A stretch of DNA of 64,000 nt from Pseudomonas_T sp032052615 (GCA_032052615.1 DAMBWF010000004.1:248001-312000), one strand, 5' to 3'; shown: positions 8,353-16,897, counted from the first letter of the stretch. Notes: generated by a model not told the origin, from the letters alone. Numbers and translations: made by a program.

Positions 8353-9129
8353 TCAGAGCGGATGGTCGCGTAGGAAAACCAGCCTATCGGGGGAGGAGGA
8401 CTCGGCGGCGTAGCGATAGCCATCCAAGTCGAAGCGCTTCAGGCCGTCCAGGTCGACGATGCGCTCGCGTATCACGTGGCGGGCCATTAGGCCGCGGGCT
8501 TTCTTGGCGTAGAAGCTGATGATCTTGTATTGGCCGTTCTTCAGGTCACGGAACTCGGTATCGATCACCCTGGCGGCCAGGGCCTGGCGGCGGATCGCAC
8601 CGAAGTATTCGTTGGAGGCGAGGTTGAGCAGTATGTCGTCGCCCTGGGCGCGGACAGCGTCGCCGATCCAGTGGGTGATACGCTCGTCCCAGAAGGCGTA
8701 GAGGTCCTTGCCGTGGGCGTTCTCCAACCGAGTGCCCATTTCCAGCCGGTAGGGCTGCATCAGGTCCAGGGGGCGCAGAACGCCGTACAGTCCGGAGAGA
8801 ATGCGCAGGTGGCGCTGGGCGAACGCCAAGTCGTCCTCGTCGAAGTCCTCGGCCCGCATGCCGGTATACACGTCGCCCTTGAAGGCCAGCAGCGCCTGCT
8901 TGGCGTTGTCCGGGGTGAAGTCCTTCGTCCAGCCACCATAGCGGGCGGCATTGAGGCCGGCCAGCTTGTCGGACAGGTGCATCAGCTCGCCCAGTTGCGC
9001 CGGGGTCATGGCCCGTAGTCGCTCGACCAATTCGGCGGCATCGTCCAAGTGTTCCGGCAGGGTGTGGCGGTCGGTGGTGGGCGGGGTGTCGTAGTCGAGG
9101 GTCTTGGCGGGGGAAATCACCATCAGCAT
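8353..9129 (-). CDS. yaaA: YaaA (DUF328/UPF0246) peroxide-stress protein
   Basis: YaaA in E. coli lowers intracellular free iron and DNA damage during hydrogen peroxide stress, and family members bind DNA. The start chosen is the ATG at 9129, giving MLMVISPAKTLDYD, the conserved family N terminus; an open frame extends 39 codons further upstream but has no family similarity. The 258 residues are the normal length. Conserved segments include LSGLYGVLRPLDLMQPYRLEMG and KKARGLMARH. A GGAG lies about 9 bases before the start. It is a single gene whose 3' end faces the algD upstream region. Confidence 0.93.
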   Translation of the reverse strand: MLMVISPAKTLDYDTPPTTDRHTLPEHLDDAAELVERLRAMTPAQLGELMHLSDKLAGLNAARYGGWTKDFTPDNAKQALLAFKGDVYTGMRAEDFDEDDLAFAQRHLRILSGLYGVLRPLDLMQPYRLEMGTRLENAHGKDLYAFWDERITHWIGDAVRAQGDDILLNLASNEYFGAIRRQALAARVIDTEFRDLKNGQYKIISFYAKKARGLMARHVIRERIVDLDGLKRFDLDGYRYAAESSSPDRLVFLRDHPL

Positions 9130-9399
9130 CGCGGGGTCTCCGGCAAAGGGTGCCGCGATTGTAGGCGTTCGAGAGGTGCGTCGCAGAAAAATGCCGGGCG
9201 CTTGGGGGCGGGCGAAGGTCGTTGCGCGTGGAGTAATGCACGTCATTAGCTCGCGGGCTTCGGCTCACGCGTCGCGTTCCTTGTGCCGAATTACGCGTGG
9301 TCACGCGTTTCGCCGGCCCGTGCCGTCATGCCCGCTTCGGCGGAAGCCAGGCGTGGATACCGATCTGGGCGCGGACGATACCGGCAGTCACGAGTCCTG

Positions 9400-9720
9400 G
9401 GCTGGCGGGTTCGGTGATCCGCCAGACCTTGAGGAAGACCGGCCTGGCGCTCTTTCGGCCCCCATGGCCTTCTGCACGCGGAGCGGGCCGTTCCTTGCCG
9501 CCCGGGGTGTTCGAGTGTCGCTATGGAGCATCGAATCCCAGGACTGAGTCGTGGCATGGACGCGGAGTCCGCGGCGCAACGGATACGGAAAGTCGGTGCT
9601 GTGTGGCGAAAGGGCATCGTGCTGTTCCACGACATCCATCCCCAAGGCCGCGAAGGCCGTGCCGGTGCTGCTGGAGGCGAACCGGAGCAATGGCGTGAGC
9701 GGGCTGGACGGCCACGGTGA
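9400..9720 (+). pseudogene. Remnant of a polysaccharide deacetylase (NodB/CE4 fold), frameshifted
   Basis: Three reading frames in succession carry pieces resembling the C-terminal part of a bacterial polysaccharide deacetylase. One frame, up to 9546, ends ARGVRVSLWSIESQD. A second, from about 9553 to 9645, reads AAQRIRKVGAVWRKG then IVLFHDIHPQ. A third continues AAKAVPVLLEANRSNG to about 9690. In intact family members the pattern is W-x-(I/L)-D-S-Q-D, then a variable helix, then G-I-(I/V)-L-(L/F)-H-D-I-H-P. The order and spacing fit, so at least two frameshifts are present. No intact N-terminal catalytic region is visible upstream. The identification is from pattern memory, not a search. Confidence 0.55.
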
Positions 9721-9801
9721 GCGCGGGGCGAACAGGTGGGGTACGACTCCTAACCCTAGCCGCCGCTCGCGCGGGGGCCAAGGTGTTTCGTCGTTCGGAT
9801 G

Positions 9802-9835
9802 AAAAAAGTACCAAGGAGACGAAAAGTACTTTTTT
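9802..9835. repeat. Inverted repeat AAAAAAGTAC / GTACTTTTTT upstream of the PhoH gene
   Basis: A perfect 10-bp inverted repeat (9802-9811 and 9826-9835) encloses a 14-base spacer. The stem is A/T-rich and ends in six T residues on both strands. It lies 227 bp before the PhoH-family start and just after the deacetylase remnant. It may be a weak bidirectional terminator or an operator. Confidence 0.4.
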
Positions 9836-10061
9836 CCGTCATCTTTTTTACGGTATTACCGAGCGAGACCGCTGAAACCTGCCGACAGGAAGCGGCCCCG
9901 CGCCGCTTCCGCGCCGTCCGGTTCGAGCGCCGGCATCGAGGCGCCTCTGGCGCCCGTGCCGTCTCGTGGCCCGCTGGGTATCCGCCTCCCATCGGGAACA
10001 TCGCGTGGCGGAGCGCCGTCCGGCATTCCGTCGCCAGGCTCCTATAAGAAGGTGACTTCGT

Positions 10062-11453
10062 ATGGATGAACAAGGACGCGCCAGATCCACCCAGCTCACG
10101 CTGTATGTGCTCGACACCAATGTCCTGATCCACGATCCCAATGCCTTGCTGAATTTCCAGGAGCACCACGTCGCCATCCCGATGACCGTGCTGGAAGAGC
10201 TCGACACCCTCAAGTCCGCCAAGCACAGCGTCGCCGCCGAATGCCGCCAGGCGATCCGGCTGATCGATCAGGTCCTGGGCGAGGCCGAGCCGGAGGACGT
10301 CGAGCAAGGCGTACCGATCCAGCGCGGCAAGAATGGGCCCTGCGGCCGCCTGTCGATCCTCATGAGCAAGCGCGCCGAGCCCATCACCTGGCTGCCCGAG
10401 CATCTCAACGACAACCGCATCATCAACCAGTTGGTCGAGCTGCGCAGCCGCTTCCCCGGCGAGCGGGTGGTGCTGGTGACCAAGGACATCAACATGCGCC
10501 TGAAGGCGCGCGCCTGCGGCATCGCCGCGGAGGACTATCACACCGACCAGCTGGTGGACGACGTAAGCCTGTTGCCCCGGGGCTACCATGCCTTGAACGG
10601 GTCGTTCTGGGACCGGGTCAGCAAGGTGGAGACCCGCCAGGACCTGGGTCGTACCTGGCACCGGGTGCAACTCACCGACAACCTGCCGGCCCTTCACCTC
10701 AATGAGTTCATCATCGACGACCAGGGCTTCGTCGGCTGGGTCAAGGGCATTCGCGACAGCGAACTGCTGATCCTCGACCTGCATCAGGAGCCGTTGCTGC
10801 ATCAGGAAGCCTGGGGGCTGCGGCCCCGGGATATACACCAGGCGCTGGCCCTGTTCGCGCTGCTCGACCCCGATATTCACTTGGTCAACCTCACCGGCGC
10901 GGCGGGTTCGGGCAAGACCATCCTGGCCCTGGCCGCGGCCATCGAGCAGACCATGGTCAGCAAACGCTACCGACGCATCATCGCCACCCGCAGCGTGCAA
11001 GGGCTGGACCAGGACATCGGCTTCCTGCCGGGCACCGAGGCGGAGAAGATGGAGCCCTGGCTGGGCGCCATCACCGACAACCTCGAAGCGCTGCACATGG
11101 ACGACGAGAACACCCACGGCAGCGTGGACTACATCCTGCAAAAGGTGCCCCTACAGTTCAAATCCCTGAACTACATCCGGGGGCGCAGCTTCCAGCAGAG
11201 CCTGATCATCATCGACGAATGCCAGAACCTCACCCCGCACCAGATGAAGACCATCATCACCCGGGCCGGCAGCGGATCGAAGGTAATCTGCCTGGGCAAC
11301 CTGGCGCAGATCGACACACCCTACCTGTCGGCGCCCAGTTCCGGGCTGACCTACCTGACCGAGCGCTTCAAGGATTTCCCCCACGGGGTACACGTGACCT
11401 TGCAGGGCGTGCCGCGCTCGATCCTGGCGGAGTACGCCGAGGCGCATATGTAG
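10062..11453 (+). CDS. PIN-PhoH family ATPase (PhoH2-like)
   Basis: The 463-residue protein joins an N-terminal PIN-type nuclease domain (residues about 12-145; early acidic motif VLDTNVLIHD and a later DINMRLKA) to a C-terminal PhoH ATPase domain. The P-loop is G279-AAGSGKT-286, and the Walker B region reads SLIIIDECQN near residue 373. PhoH2-type fusions of this kind have been reported as RNA helicase/RNase enzymes, but the physiological role in pseudomonads is unclear. An AAGGTGA ribosome binding site lies 8 bases before the ATG. The gene stands alone; the 930 bp upstream hold no intact gene. No PIN toxin partner (antitoxin) is visible next to it. Confidence 0.9.
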   Translation: MDEQGRARSTQLTLYVLDTNVLIHDPNALLNFQEHHVAIPMTVLEELDTLKSAKHSVAAECRQAIRLIDQVLGEAEPEDVEQGVPIQRGKNGPCGRLSILMSKRAEPITWLPEHLNDNRIINQLVELRSRFPGERVVLVTKDINMRLKARACGIAAEDYHTDQLVDDVSLLPRGYHALNGSFWDRVSKVETRQDLGRTWHRVQLTDNLPALHLNEFIIDDQGFVGWVKGIRDSELLILDLHQEPLLHQEAWGLRPRDIHQALALFALLDPDIHLVNLTGAAGSGKTILALAAAIEQTMVSKRYRRIIATRSVQGLDQDIGFLPGTEAEKMEPWLGAITDNLEALHMDDENTHGSVDYILQKVPLQFKSLNYIRGRSFQQSLIIIDECQNLTPHQMKTIITRAGSGSKVICLGNLAQIDTPYLSAPSSGLTYLTERFKDFPHGVHVTLQGVPRSILAEYAEAHM

Positions 11454-11647
11454 CCGGGCGAGGCGCCGACTTCGGGCGACGCTTCCGGTCTCCTCGCCAC
11501 CGGTTGGTTTCCGTCCCCGCCAGACGTGCACCGGCCGGCCGGGCGAAGGCGCTGGCGTGGGCCTCCGCTCGACCGGTCACGGCTGGGCGCCCGCCGATGG
11601 CGCTGTATACAATCGCCGGGCGGCTTTTGACCGCTCGGAGGACTTCT

Positions 11648-12127
11648 GTGCTGACCCATCTCGATTCCCAAGGCCGTGCCAACATGGTCGATGTCACCGA
11701 CAAGGCGGCCACGTCCCGCGAGGCGGCGGCGGAGGCGCGGGTCCGCATGCGCCCCGAGACCCTGCGGCTGATCCTGCAGGGCGGCCATCCCAAGGGCGAT
11801 GTATTCGCCGTGGCGCGCATCGCCGGTATCCAGGCGGCGAAGAGAACCCATGAACTGATCCCCCTGTGCCACCCCCTGCTGCTCACCGGCATTCGCGTGG
11901 ACTTGGAGGCGGAAGGCGAGGCGGCGGTACGCATCGTCGCCCGTTGCAAGCTGGCGGGGCAGACCGGCGTGGAAATGGAGGCGCTCACCGCCGCCAGCGT
12001 GGCCGCGCTGACGCTGTACGACATGTGTAAGGCAGTGGATCGGGGCATGGTGATCGAAGGCGTGCGGGTGTTGGAGAAACGCGGCGGCAAGCGTGGCGAC
12101 TACCGCGCGGGGGAGGAAAGCGCATGA
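11648..12127 (+). CDS. moaC: MoaC, cyclic pyranopterin monophosphate synthase
   Basis: MoaC converts 3',8-cyclo-dihydro-GTP (made by MoaA) to cyclic pyranopterin monophosphate, the first stable intermediate of molybdenum cofactor synthesis. The start is a GTG at 11648, giving MLTHLDSQGRANMVDV, the conserved N terminus, with GGAGG 7 bases upstream. At 159 residues it has normal length. Conserved catalytic regions HPLLLTGI, GQTGVEMEAL and YDMCKAVD are present. Its stop overlaps the moaD start (ATGA), so moaC-moaD-moaE form one translationally coupled unit. No moaA gene is nearby. Confidence 0.97.
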   Translation: MLTHLDSQGRANMVDVTDKAATSREAAAEARVRMRPETLRLILQGGHPKGDVFAVARIAGIQAAKRTHELIPLCHPLLLTGIRVDLEAEGEAAVRIVARCKLAGQTGVEMEALTAASVAALTLYDMCKAVDRGMVIEGVRVLEKRGGKRGDYRAGEESA

Positions 12128-12372
12128 TCCGGGTGCAGTATTTCGCCCGTTACCGAGAGACCTTCGGGCTGGAGGGGGAGGGATTGGCCTGGGATCCCGC
12201 CTGGACATGCCTCGACGACGTGCGCCGCCACCTGCTGGCGCGCGGCGGCGTCTGGCAAACCCTCGCCGAACCCTCGCTGATGTGCGCGCGCAACCAAGCG
12301 CTTTGCCGACTCGACGAGCCTCTGGCGGAGGGCGACGAGATCGCCTTCTTTCCCACCGTGACCGGAGGCTGA
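12124..12372 (+). CDS. moaD: MoaD, small sulfur-carrier subunit of molybdopterin synthase
   Basis: MoaD is the ubiquitin-like protein whose C-terminal thiocarboxylate donates sulfur to the dithiolene of molybdopterin. The 82 residues end in FFPTVTGG, with the required terminal Gly-Gly. The start overlaps the moaC stop by four bases (ATGA), and moaE begins one base after its stop. The N terminus MIRVQYFARYRE is typical of the family. Confidence 0.96.
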   Translation: MIRVQYFARYRETFGLEGEGLAWDPAWTCLDDVRRHLLARGGVWQTLAEPSLMCARNQALCRLDEPLAEGDEIAFFPTVTGG

Positions 12373-12373
12373 T

Positions 12374-12829
12374 ATGGCCGTGCGCATCCAGTCCGCCGCG
12401 TTCGATCCGGGCCACGAGTTGAATGCCTTGCACGTTGCCCAGGCTGGTGTAGGGGCGGTGGTCGGCTTCGTGGGCTATGTGCGGGATTTCAATGAAGGCC
12501 TGGAGGTGTCCGGGCTGTTCCTCGAACACTATCCGGGGATGACCGAAAAAGCCCTGGCCGCCATTGTCGAGGAGGCGGAACGGCGTTGGCCGCTGCTACG
12601 GGTCGAGGTGCTGCATCGGATCGGCGCCCTGCAACCAGCGGAACCGATCGTCTTCGTCGGCACGGCCAGCGCCCATCGTCAGGCTGCATTCGAGGCCTGC
12701 GCGTTCATCATGGATCAGTTGAAGACCCGGGCGCCCTTCTGGAAGAAGGAAACCACCGTCGAGGGTGAGCGTTGGCTGGAGGGCCGTCCTGGCGATTGGG
12801 AGGCCGCCCGGCGCTGGACGTCTCGTTGA
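12374..12829 (+). CDS. moaE: MoaE, large catalytic subunit of molybdopterin synthase
   Basis: MoaE binds cyclic pyranopterin monophosphate and, with two MoaD carriers, installs the two dithiolene sulfurs. The 151 residues have the usual length. The conserved FVGYVRDFNEG region near residues 36-46, the ASAHRQAAFEAC segment and the active-site region FWKKE (two lysines near residue 125) are all intact. It is the last gene of the moaCDE unit. Downstream, after about 120 bases without a gene, lies the terminator of a convergent tRNA gene. Confidence 0.96.
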   Translation: MAVRIQSAAFDPGHELNALHVAQAGVGAVVGFVGYVRDFNEGLEVSGLFLEHYPGMTEKALAAIVEEAERRWPLLRVEVLHRIGALQPAEPIVFVGTASAHRQAAFEACAFIMDQLKTRAPFWKKETTVEGERWLEGRPGDWEAARRWTSR

Positions 12830-12950
12830 GCGGGCGCGGATAGAGGCGGCGGGAAGCGAGCCTGCCCTCATCGGCGAGGCACCTAAGAGGATGCGGCTTG
12901 GCAGCCGTTCAGGTCCCCTTGATGTCCGGGTAGACGAAAAACAGCGCCCA

Positions 12951-12978
12951 TTAAAAAACCCGCACTAGGCGGGTTCTT
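12951..12978 (-). terminator. Rho-independent terminator of the initiator tRNA gene
   Basis: On the minus strand AACCCGC and GCGGGTT form a 7-bp stem with a 5-base loop, followed by a run of six T. It starts 38 bases past the tRNA 3' end. On the plus strand it may also stop moaCDE transcripts. Confidence 0.8.
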
Positions 12979-13012
12979 TAATCGATTCGCTCTGAACGAG
13001 CGTTTCGTAAGG

Positions 13013-13089
<77 letters not shown>

Positions 13090-13102
13090 TCTGTGGGTCG
13101 GC

Positions 13103-13130
13103 ATTCTAGCGAAAAAGCCTGATGAGTCAA
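13103..13130 (-). promoter_or_regulatory. Sigma-70 promoter of the initiator tRNA gene
   Basis: On the minus strand TTGACT (13130-13125) and TAGAAT (13108-13103) are separated by 16 bases, five of six matches each to the consensus. The -10 lies 13 bases before the mature tRNA 5' end, so the leader would be very short. Confidence 0.75.
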
Positions 13131-13186
13131 GGCTTTCTTTCAAAAAGGTTTAATCGGACGGTCAGGTTGCAGGCCCCCGAAGCACC

Positions 13187-13426
13187 TCAATGGCGATTGC
13201 TCGGATCATCCACCACCACATTGAAGCGCTCATCCTTGGCACCCGCGCCGATGAGGGCGTGGGCGTCCTGCTCGTTGATATGGATGCGCCTGCCCTGGAC
13301 ATTCACCACCGACATGCGGGTGTCGGGGTCGGTGGAAACAACCAGGGAGGAAATCGTACTGGCGTAGCGCCCGTCTTCGAGAACGAACGTGCAGCCATCA
13401 TTGGGTGCGTCGAGATGCAAGTCCAT
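13187..13426 (-). CDS. Small conserved protein, possibly DUF3203
   Basis: A 79-residue soluble protein (MDLHLDAPNDGCTFVLEDGR...) with no signal peptide and no cysteine pair. The pattern RRIHINEQDAHALIGAGAKDER resembles the end of the DUF3203 family, short Pseudomonas proteins of unknown function; this is recall, not a search. The ATG at 13426 has GGAGG four bases before it, rather close but convincing. It lies just upstream of the tRNA gene, on the same strand, and downstream of the orphan receiver. No function can be assigned. Confidence 0.7.
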   Translation of the reverse strand: MDLHLDAPNDGCTFVLEDGRYASTISSLVVSTDPDTRMSVVNVQGRRIHINEQDAHALIGAGAKDERFNVVVDDPSNRH

Positions 13427-13523
13427 GGGACCTCCGCTTCATACGCCCGAGGAAAAGCCAGGGCTTCGTTACGTCAGAAGCCAGGCTCGGTAGTGGAGTT
13501 CCGTCGGGTCGTGGAGGACGGTC

Positions 13524-13937
13524 TTAGCGCTTGAGCATGCCGCGCAGCTTGCCGGCCAGGGTGTCCAGGTTGAACGGCTTGAAGATGATCTCGGTGCCGT
13601 TGCCGAACTGGCGGTTGACGATGTCCCCGTCATGGGCGTGGCCGGTAATGAAAAGAACCGGCAGGTCCTGGCGAAGCTGGCGCGCGGTTTCGGCGAGTAC
13701 CATGCCGTTCATGCCGCGCATGCCGATGTCGGTGATCATCAAATGGATGGGGTCGTCGCTTTCCAATACTTGCAGGGCCTGGAAGGCATCGGGGCTCTCG
13801 ATGATCCGGTACCCCAGCTCCCCCAGCATTTCCACCACCAACATGCGGATCGTGTCGTCGTCCTCGACCACCAGGAGGGTTCGCTCCGAAGGCTCGGCGG
13901 GAAGGGCGATATCGTGGCGGATGGCATCAGTGTTCAA
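13524..13937 (-). CDS. Stand-alone CheY-like response regulator receiver
   Basis: A single receiver domain with no output domain. Counting from the proposed start, the acidic pocket is E25-D26-D27, the phospho-acceptor is D70 (LMITDIGM), the switch threonine is T98 (LFITGHA) and the conserved lysine is K120 (IIFKPFN). All are intact, so phosphorylation is expected. No in-frame ATG is near; I chose the TTG at 13937 with AGGGG upstream, giving 137 residues. The frame stays open to 14135, but that extension is unlike any receiver. No histidine kinase gene adjoins it. Single-domain receivers of this type often act in phosphorelays or on a hybrid kinase. Confidence 0.85.
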   Translation of the reverse strand: MNTDAIRHDIALPAEPSERTLLVVEDDDTIRMLVVEMLGELGYRIIESPDAFQALQVLESDDPIHLMITDIGMRGMNGMVLAETARQLRQDLPVLFITGHAHDGDIVNRQFGNGTEIIFKPFNLDTLAGKLRGMLKR

Positions 13938-14147
13938 GCATGTAACCCCTGGCTGAGCGGCTGCGTATACCACCGGCGCCGAATGGCTTGGCGGGCTGAT
14001 AGCTGGGATCAGCTGCCAATCCGGCCGACTCGGGCACGGGAAAACCCCTACCGGCCCGGTGGATCCTGTAGGACAGAACCTAGGAGCCCGGGCGGCGCTT
14101 TTAGTTTCCTGTAAAGACGAGCGGCGCGAGGGCACCGCGGGGGCTCG

Positions 14148-14447
14148 CTAAAACACCGGGTCGTTGGTCGGCGGCTCGGTGATCTTGCTCAGGGTGGGCT
14201 GGTAGTCGTCATCGATGTCCGGGGCTTGGCTCATCTTCAGGATGACTTTACGCAGCTCGACCGCGTCGTTGAGCTTCACCTGAGGCACCAGAAAACGCAT
14301 CGTGCGACCTTTCTTGTACAGCACCATTTCCACCATGGTGCCGCCGGTGGGCTCGATACGCACATGGATATGCTCCGCCAATGACAGCCCGTGAGTCACG
14401 AAGCGAAAGGCGGAGAGGCGCTGGTCATGTGGGTTTGAGACGTTCAT
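14148..14447 (-). CDS. Conserved hypothetical protein, 99 residues
   Basis: I do not recognise this protein. It reads MNVSNPHDQRLSAFRFVTHG, continues through HIHVRIEPTGGTMVEMVLYK, and ends in a disordered acidic-proline tail (DIDDDYQPTLSKITEPPTND). It has no signal peptide or membrane segment. The ATG at 14447 is preceded only by a weak ACAGG. It lies 12 bases beyond the region of the receiver's long upstream frame and on the same strand, about 210 bases upstream of the receiver start. Codon use is consistent with a real gene. Confidence 0.65.
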   Translation of the reverse strand: MNVSNPHDQRLSAFRFVTHGLSLAEHIHVRIEPTGGTMVEMVLYKKGRTMRFLVPQVKLNDAVELRKVILKMSQAPDIDDDYQPTLSKITEPPTNDPVF

Positions 14448-14845
14448 GCCTGTTTTGACAGAAGGACGCGGACCAGTTTCATGAGGGGCCATGCCGCTTG
14501 TCGGAGCGTGAATGTGCGTTGGACGAACGGAACGGCTCCCTGGCGCCAGCCGAGCGGCTTGCAAGTCCATGAGAGGCGGGGGCCACGAAACCCGGATGGC
14601 GGGCGTAGCCGCCGCCGGCCCTGCGAAGGCTTCGTCGCGACGTGGGCGTCATGGGATCGTCCGATCCCACTCATACCTTTCCTCGCCGGAGCCGCCACGG
14701 GGACCGGCTCCCCCGAGCGCCGGCTTTCACCGTGACAACACCTGAAGCGTGCACTTCTCTCCCTCCGACATTGATCCAAGTCTGTGAGCCGGGTGGCGCG
14801 ATACGTATGATGCGCCAGCACTATGCCTCTACTTGGACGGACCCC
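14448..14845. other. Gene-free region between divergent genes
   Basis: About 400 bp between the 99-residue hypothetical gene and the YecR-like lipoprotein gene. It contains one tight hairpin, TGGGATCG/CGATCCCA with a 2-base loop (14652-14669), and a GGAGCC...GGCTCC pair (about 14691-14711). I see no clear promoter or gene in it. Confidence 0.5.
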
Positions 14846-15301
14846 ATGCGTAAGCTCACCCTCATCCTGATGATTTCCCTGAGCGTCACCGGTTGCGCTG
14901 TCAGGAAAGACTTCTATGCCTCCGGTGGTAGCCGGTCGGATGGTTCCATCGATATGGCCTACAACTTCCGACAATTCGAGCAGCCCGTGGTGAACTACGA
15001 CCAGGCCAAGAATATCGCTCGCGACAAATGCAAGGTGTGGGGCTACCAAGACGCGGAAATGTTCGGCGGTGCCACCCAGAACTGCCAGCAGTTCAATGGC
15101 TATGGAAACTGCGTGGCCGGCCAGATGGTGGTGAAGTACCAATGCATCGGCAACCTCGATGCTCCTGGCGTCCATGCGCCGGCTCCCCAGGGCATGCTGA
15201 CGCCGGAACAGTACAAGGCGGCGCGGGTGAAGGCCTTGATGGACAAGAACCTGCCCTACGAGGACTACCAGCGCCAATACAACGCCATCATGGCGCAGTA
15301 G
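14846..15301 (+). CDS. YecR-like lipoprotein
   Basis: A 151-residue secreted lipoprotein: the signal peptide MRKLTLILMISLSVTGC has its lipobox cysteine at Cys17. The mature part contains the ASGGSRSDGSIDMAYNF, DKCKVWGYQDAEMFGG and CQQFNGYGNC segments, a pattern I associate with the YecR family, whose E. coli founder is a flagellar-regulon lipoprotein of unknown function. At least four conserved cysteines besides the lipobox could form disulfides. The ATG at 14846 was chosen because it begins a proper signal peptide; an in-frame ATG upstream does not. It is alone, upstream of dinB. Confidence 0.8.
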   Translation: MRKLTLILMISLSVTGCAVRKDFYASGGSRSDGSIDMAYNFRQFEQPVVNYDQAKNIARDKCKVWGYQDAEMFGGATQNCQQFNGYGNCVAGQMVVKYQCIGNLDAPGVHAPAPQGMLTPEQYKAARVKALMDKNLPYEDYQRQYNAIMAQ

Positions 15302-15418
15302 GCCCCGGCCTCGGCGATCCGCTCGCGTCGCGGTAGCGGGCGGCAGCGGCTATGATGACCGCTCGCCGCTCCGGCCCGGTCATGGCGCACCGGGCCGCCG
15401 GCCCTCGCGCGGGTTGTC

Positions 15419-16477
15419 ATGGTTCAACGAAAGATCATCCATATCGACTGCGACTGTTTCTACGCCGCCATCGAAATGCGCGACGACCCGCGGCTGGCGA
15501 ATCGGCCCCTGGCCGTGGGCGGTGCCGCGGAGCGGCGCGGAGTGATCGCCACCTGTAATTACGAAGCGCGCGCCTATGGGGTGCGCTCGGCGATGTCGTC
15601 GCGCCATGCGCTCAAGCTGTGTCCCGATCTGTTGATCGTGCGACCGAGGATGGAGGCGTACCGCGCGGTGTCGCGGGAGGTCCAGGCGATCTTCCGCGAC
15701 TACACCGAGCTGATCGAGCCGCTGTCCCTCGACGAGGCGTTCCTCGAGGTGACCGCCACGCCTCACTTCTCCGGCAGCGCCACGCGCATCGCTCAGGACA
15801 TCCGCAAGCGGGTCTGGGAGACCCTGCGCATCACCGTGTCGGCGGGTGTTGCGCCGAACAAATTCCTGGCGAAGATCGCCAGCGACTGGCGCAAGCCCAA
15901 CGGTCTGTTCGTGATCCGCCCGGAGGACGTGGACGCGTTCGTCGCGGCGTTGCCGGTGAACAAGCTGCATGGGGTCGGCAAGGTCACCGCCGACCGGCTG
16001 GCGCGGCACGGTATCCGCACCTGCGCGGACCTGCGCGAATGGGACAAGCGGGCGCTGCTGCGGGAATTCGGCGGTTTCGGCGAGCGGCTGTGGAACCTCG
16101 CCCGGGGCATCGACGAGCGGCCGGTGGAAGTGGACAGTCGCCGTCAATCGGTGAGCGTGGAAAACACCTTCGAGCAGGACCTGCCCGATCTGCCGGCCTG
16201 CGTGGCGCAGCTCCCCGAGCTGTTCGAGGCGCTGAACCGACGGCGCGCGCGCCTGGACGACAGCTATCGACCGGACAAGCCCTTCGTCAAGGTGAAATTC
16301 CACGACTTCACCCAGACCACCCTGGAGCAGGCGGGCGCCGGCTTCGACCTGGACAGCTACCGGCTGTTACTGAGCGCCGCGTTCGCCCGGGGCAACAAGC
16401 CGGTGCGCCTGCTCGGCATCGGCGTGCGACTGATCGACCTGCGCGGGCGCCACCAGCAACTGGAGCTGTTCGACTGA
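15419..16477 (+). CDS. dinB: DNA polymerase IV (Y family), DinB
   Basis: DinB is an error-prone translesion DNA polymerase. The 352 residues have normal length. The metal-binding motifs are present: IDCDCFYAAIE near residues 8-18 (Asp) and SLDEAFLE near residues 101-108 (Asp-Glu). The helix-hairpin-helix region LHGVGKVTADRL lies near residue 183. The C-terminal end LELFD resembles a beta-clamp-binding peptide (QLELFD). No LexA box is evident just upstream. It converges end to end with the META-domain lipoprotein gene. Confidence 0.96.
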   Translation: MVQRKIIHIDCDCFYAAIEMRDDPRLANRPLAVGGAAERRGVIATCNYEARAYGVRSAMSSRHALKLCPDLLIVRPRMEAYRAVSREVQAIFRDYTELIEPLSLDEAFLEVTATPHFSGSATRIAQDIRKRVWETLRITVSAGVAPNKFLAKIASDWRKPNGLFVIRPEDVDAFVAALPVNKLHGVGKVTADRLARHGIRTCADLREWDKRALLREFGGFGERLWNLARGIDERPVEVDSRRQSVSVENTFEQDLPDLPACVAQLPELFEALNRRRARLDDSYRPDKPFVKVKFHDFTQTTLEQAGAGFDLDSYRLLLSAAFARGNKPVRLLGIGVRLIDLRGRHQQLELFD

Positions 16478-16897
16478 TCAGCCGCGCTCGGGGTCGAGCC
16501 GCATCGGCTTGCCCTGGGCCGGCCACAGGCGCAATTGATCGAGGGGCGAGACATCCCAGCGCTCCACCCGGCCGAGGGCGTCGAGGAAGCGTTGCTCCTG
16601 TTCCATCACGGCCGGCGAGCAAAGCTTGCGCGTGCTGCCGATTTCGCTGAAGCGCAGGTGCTCGCCGTCCAGGCGATAGGGCGCGAACCAGTGATTGCAG
16701 CCGGCGGTGCCATAGGCGCGGCCATCCTCGCCGAGGGTGAGGGTCAAGTGGCTTCGCGCCAGCAGCAGCCGCTCGTCGATCCACTGCACTTGGTAGACGA
16801 CTTCCCGTTCGAGGCCGCTCGGCGATTCGCTGGCGCAGCCGGCGAGCAGGACGACCAGCGGGGCGCCCAGTAGGGCGAGAAACGGCAGGCGGCTCAT
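16478..16897 (-). CDS. META-domain lipoprotein (HslJ-like)
   Basis: A 139-residue lipoprotein with lipobox LLAGC (Cys21). The mature part has features of the META/HslJ domain: the TLTLGEDGRAYGTAGCNHWFA segment (residues about 53-73) and the later KLCSPAVMEQEQRFLDAL segment. HslJ in E. coli is a heat-inducible outer-membrane protein linked to novobiocin resistance; the role here is not known. The ATG at 16897 has a strong AGGAGGTGG site and overlaps the stop of the upstream four-cysteine protein gene by four bases, so the two are translationally coupled. Confidence 0.85.
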   Translation of the reverse strand: MSRLPFLALLGAPLVVLLAGCASESPSGLEREVVYQVQWIDERLLLARSHLTLTLGEDGRAYGTAGCNHWFAPYRLDGEHLRFSEIGSTRKLCSPAVMEQEQRFLDALGRVERWDVSPLDQLRLWPAQGKPMRLDPERG

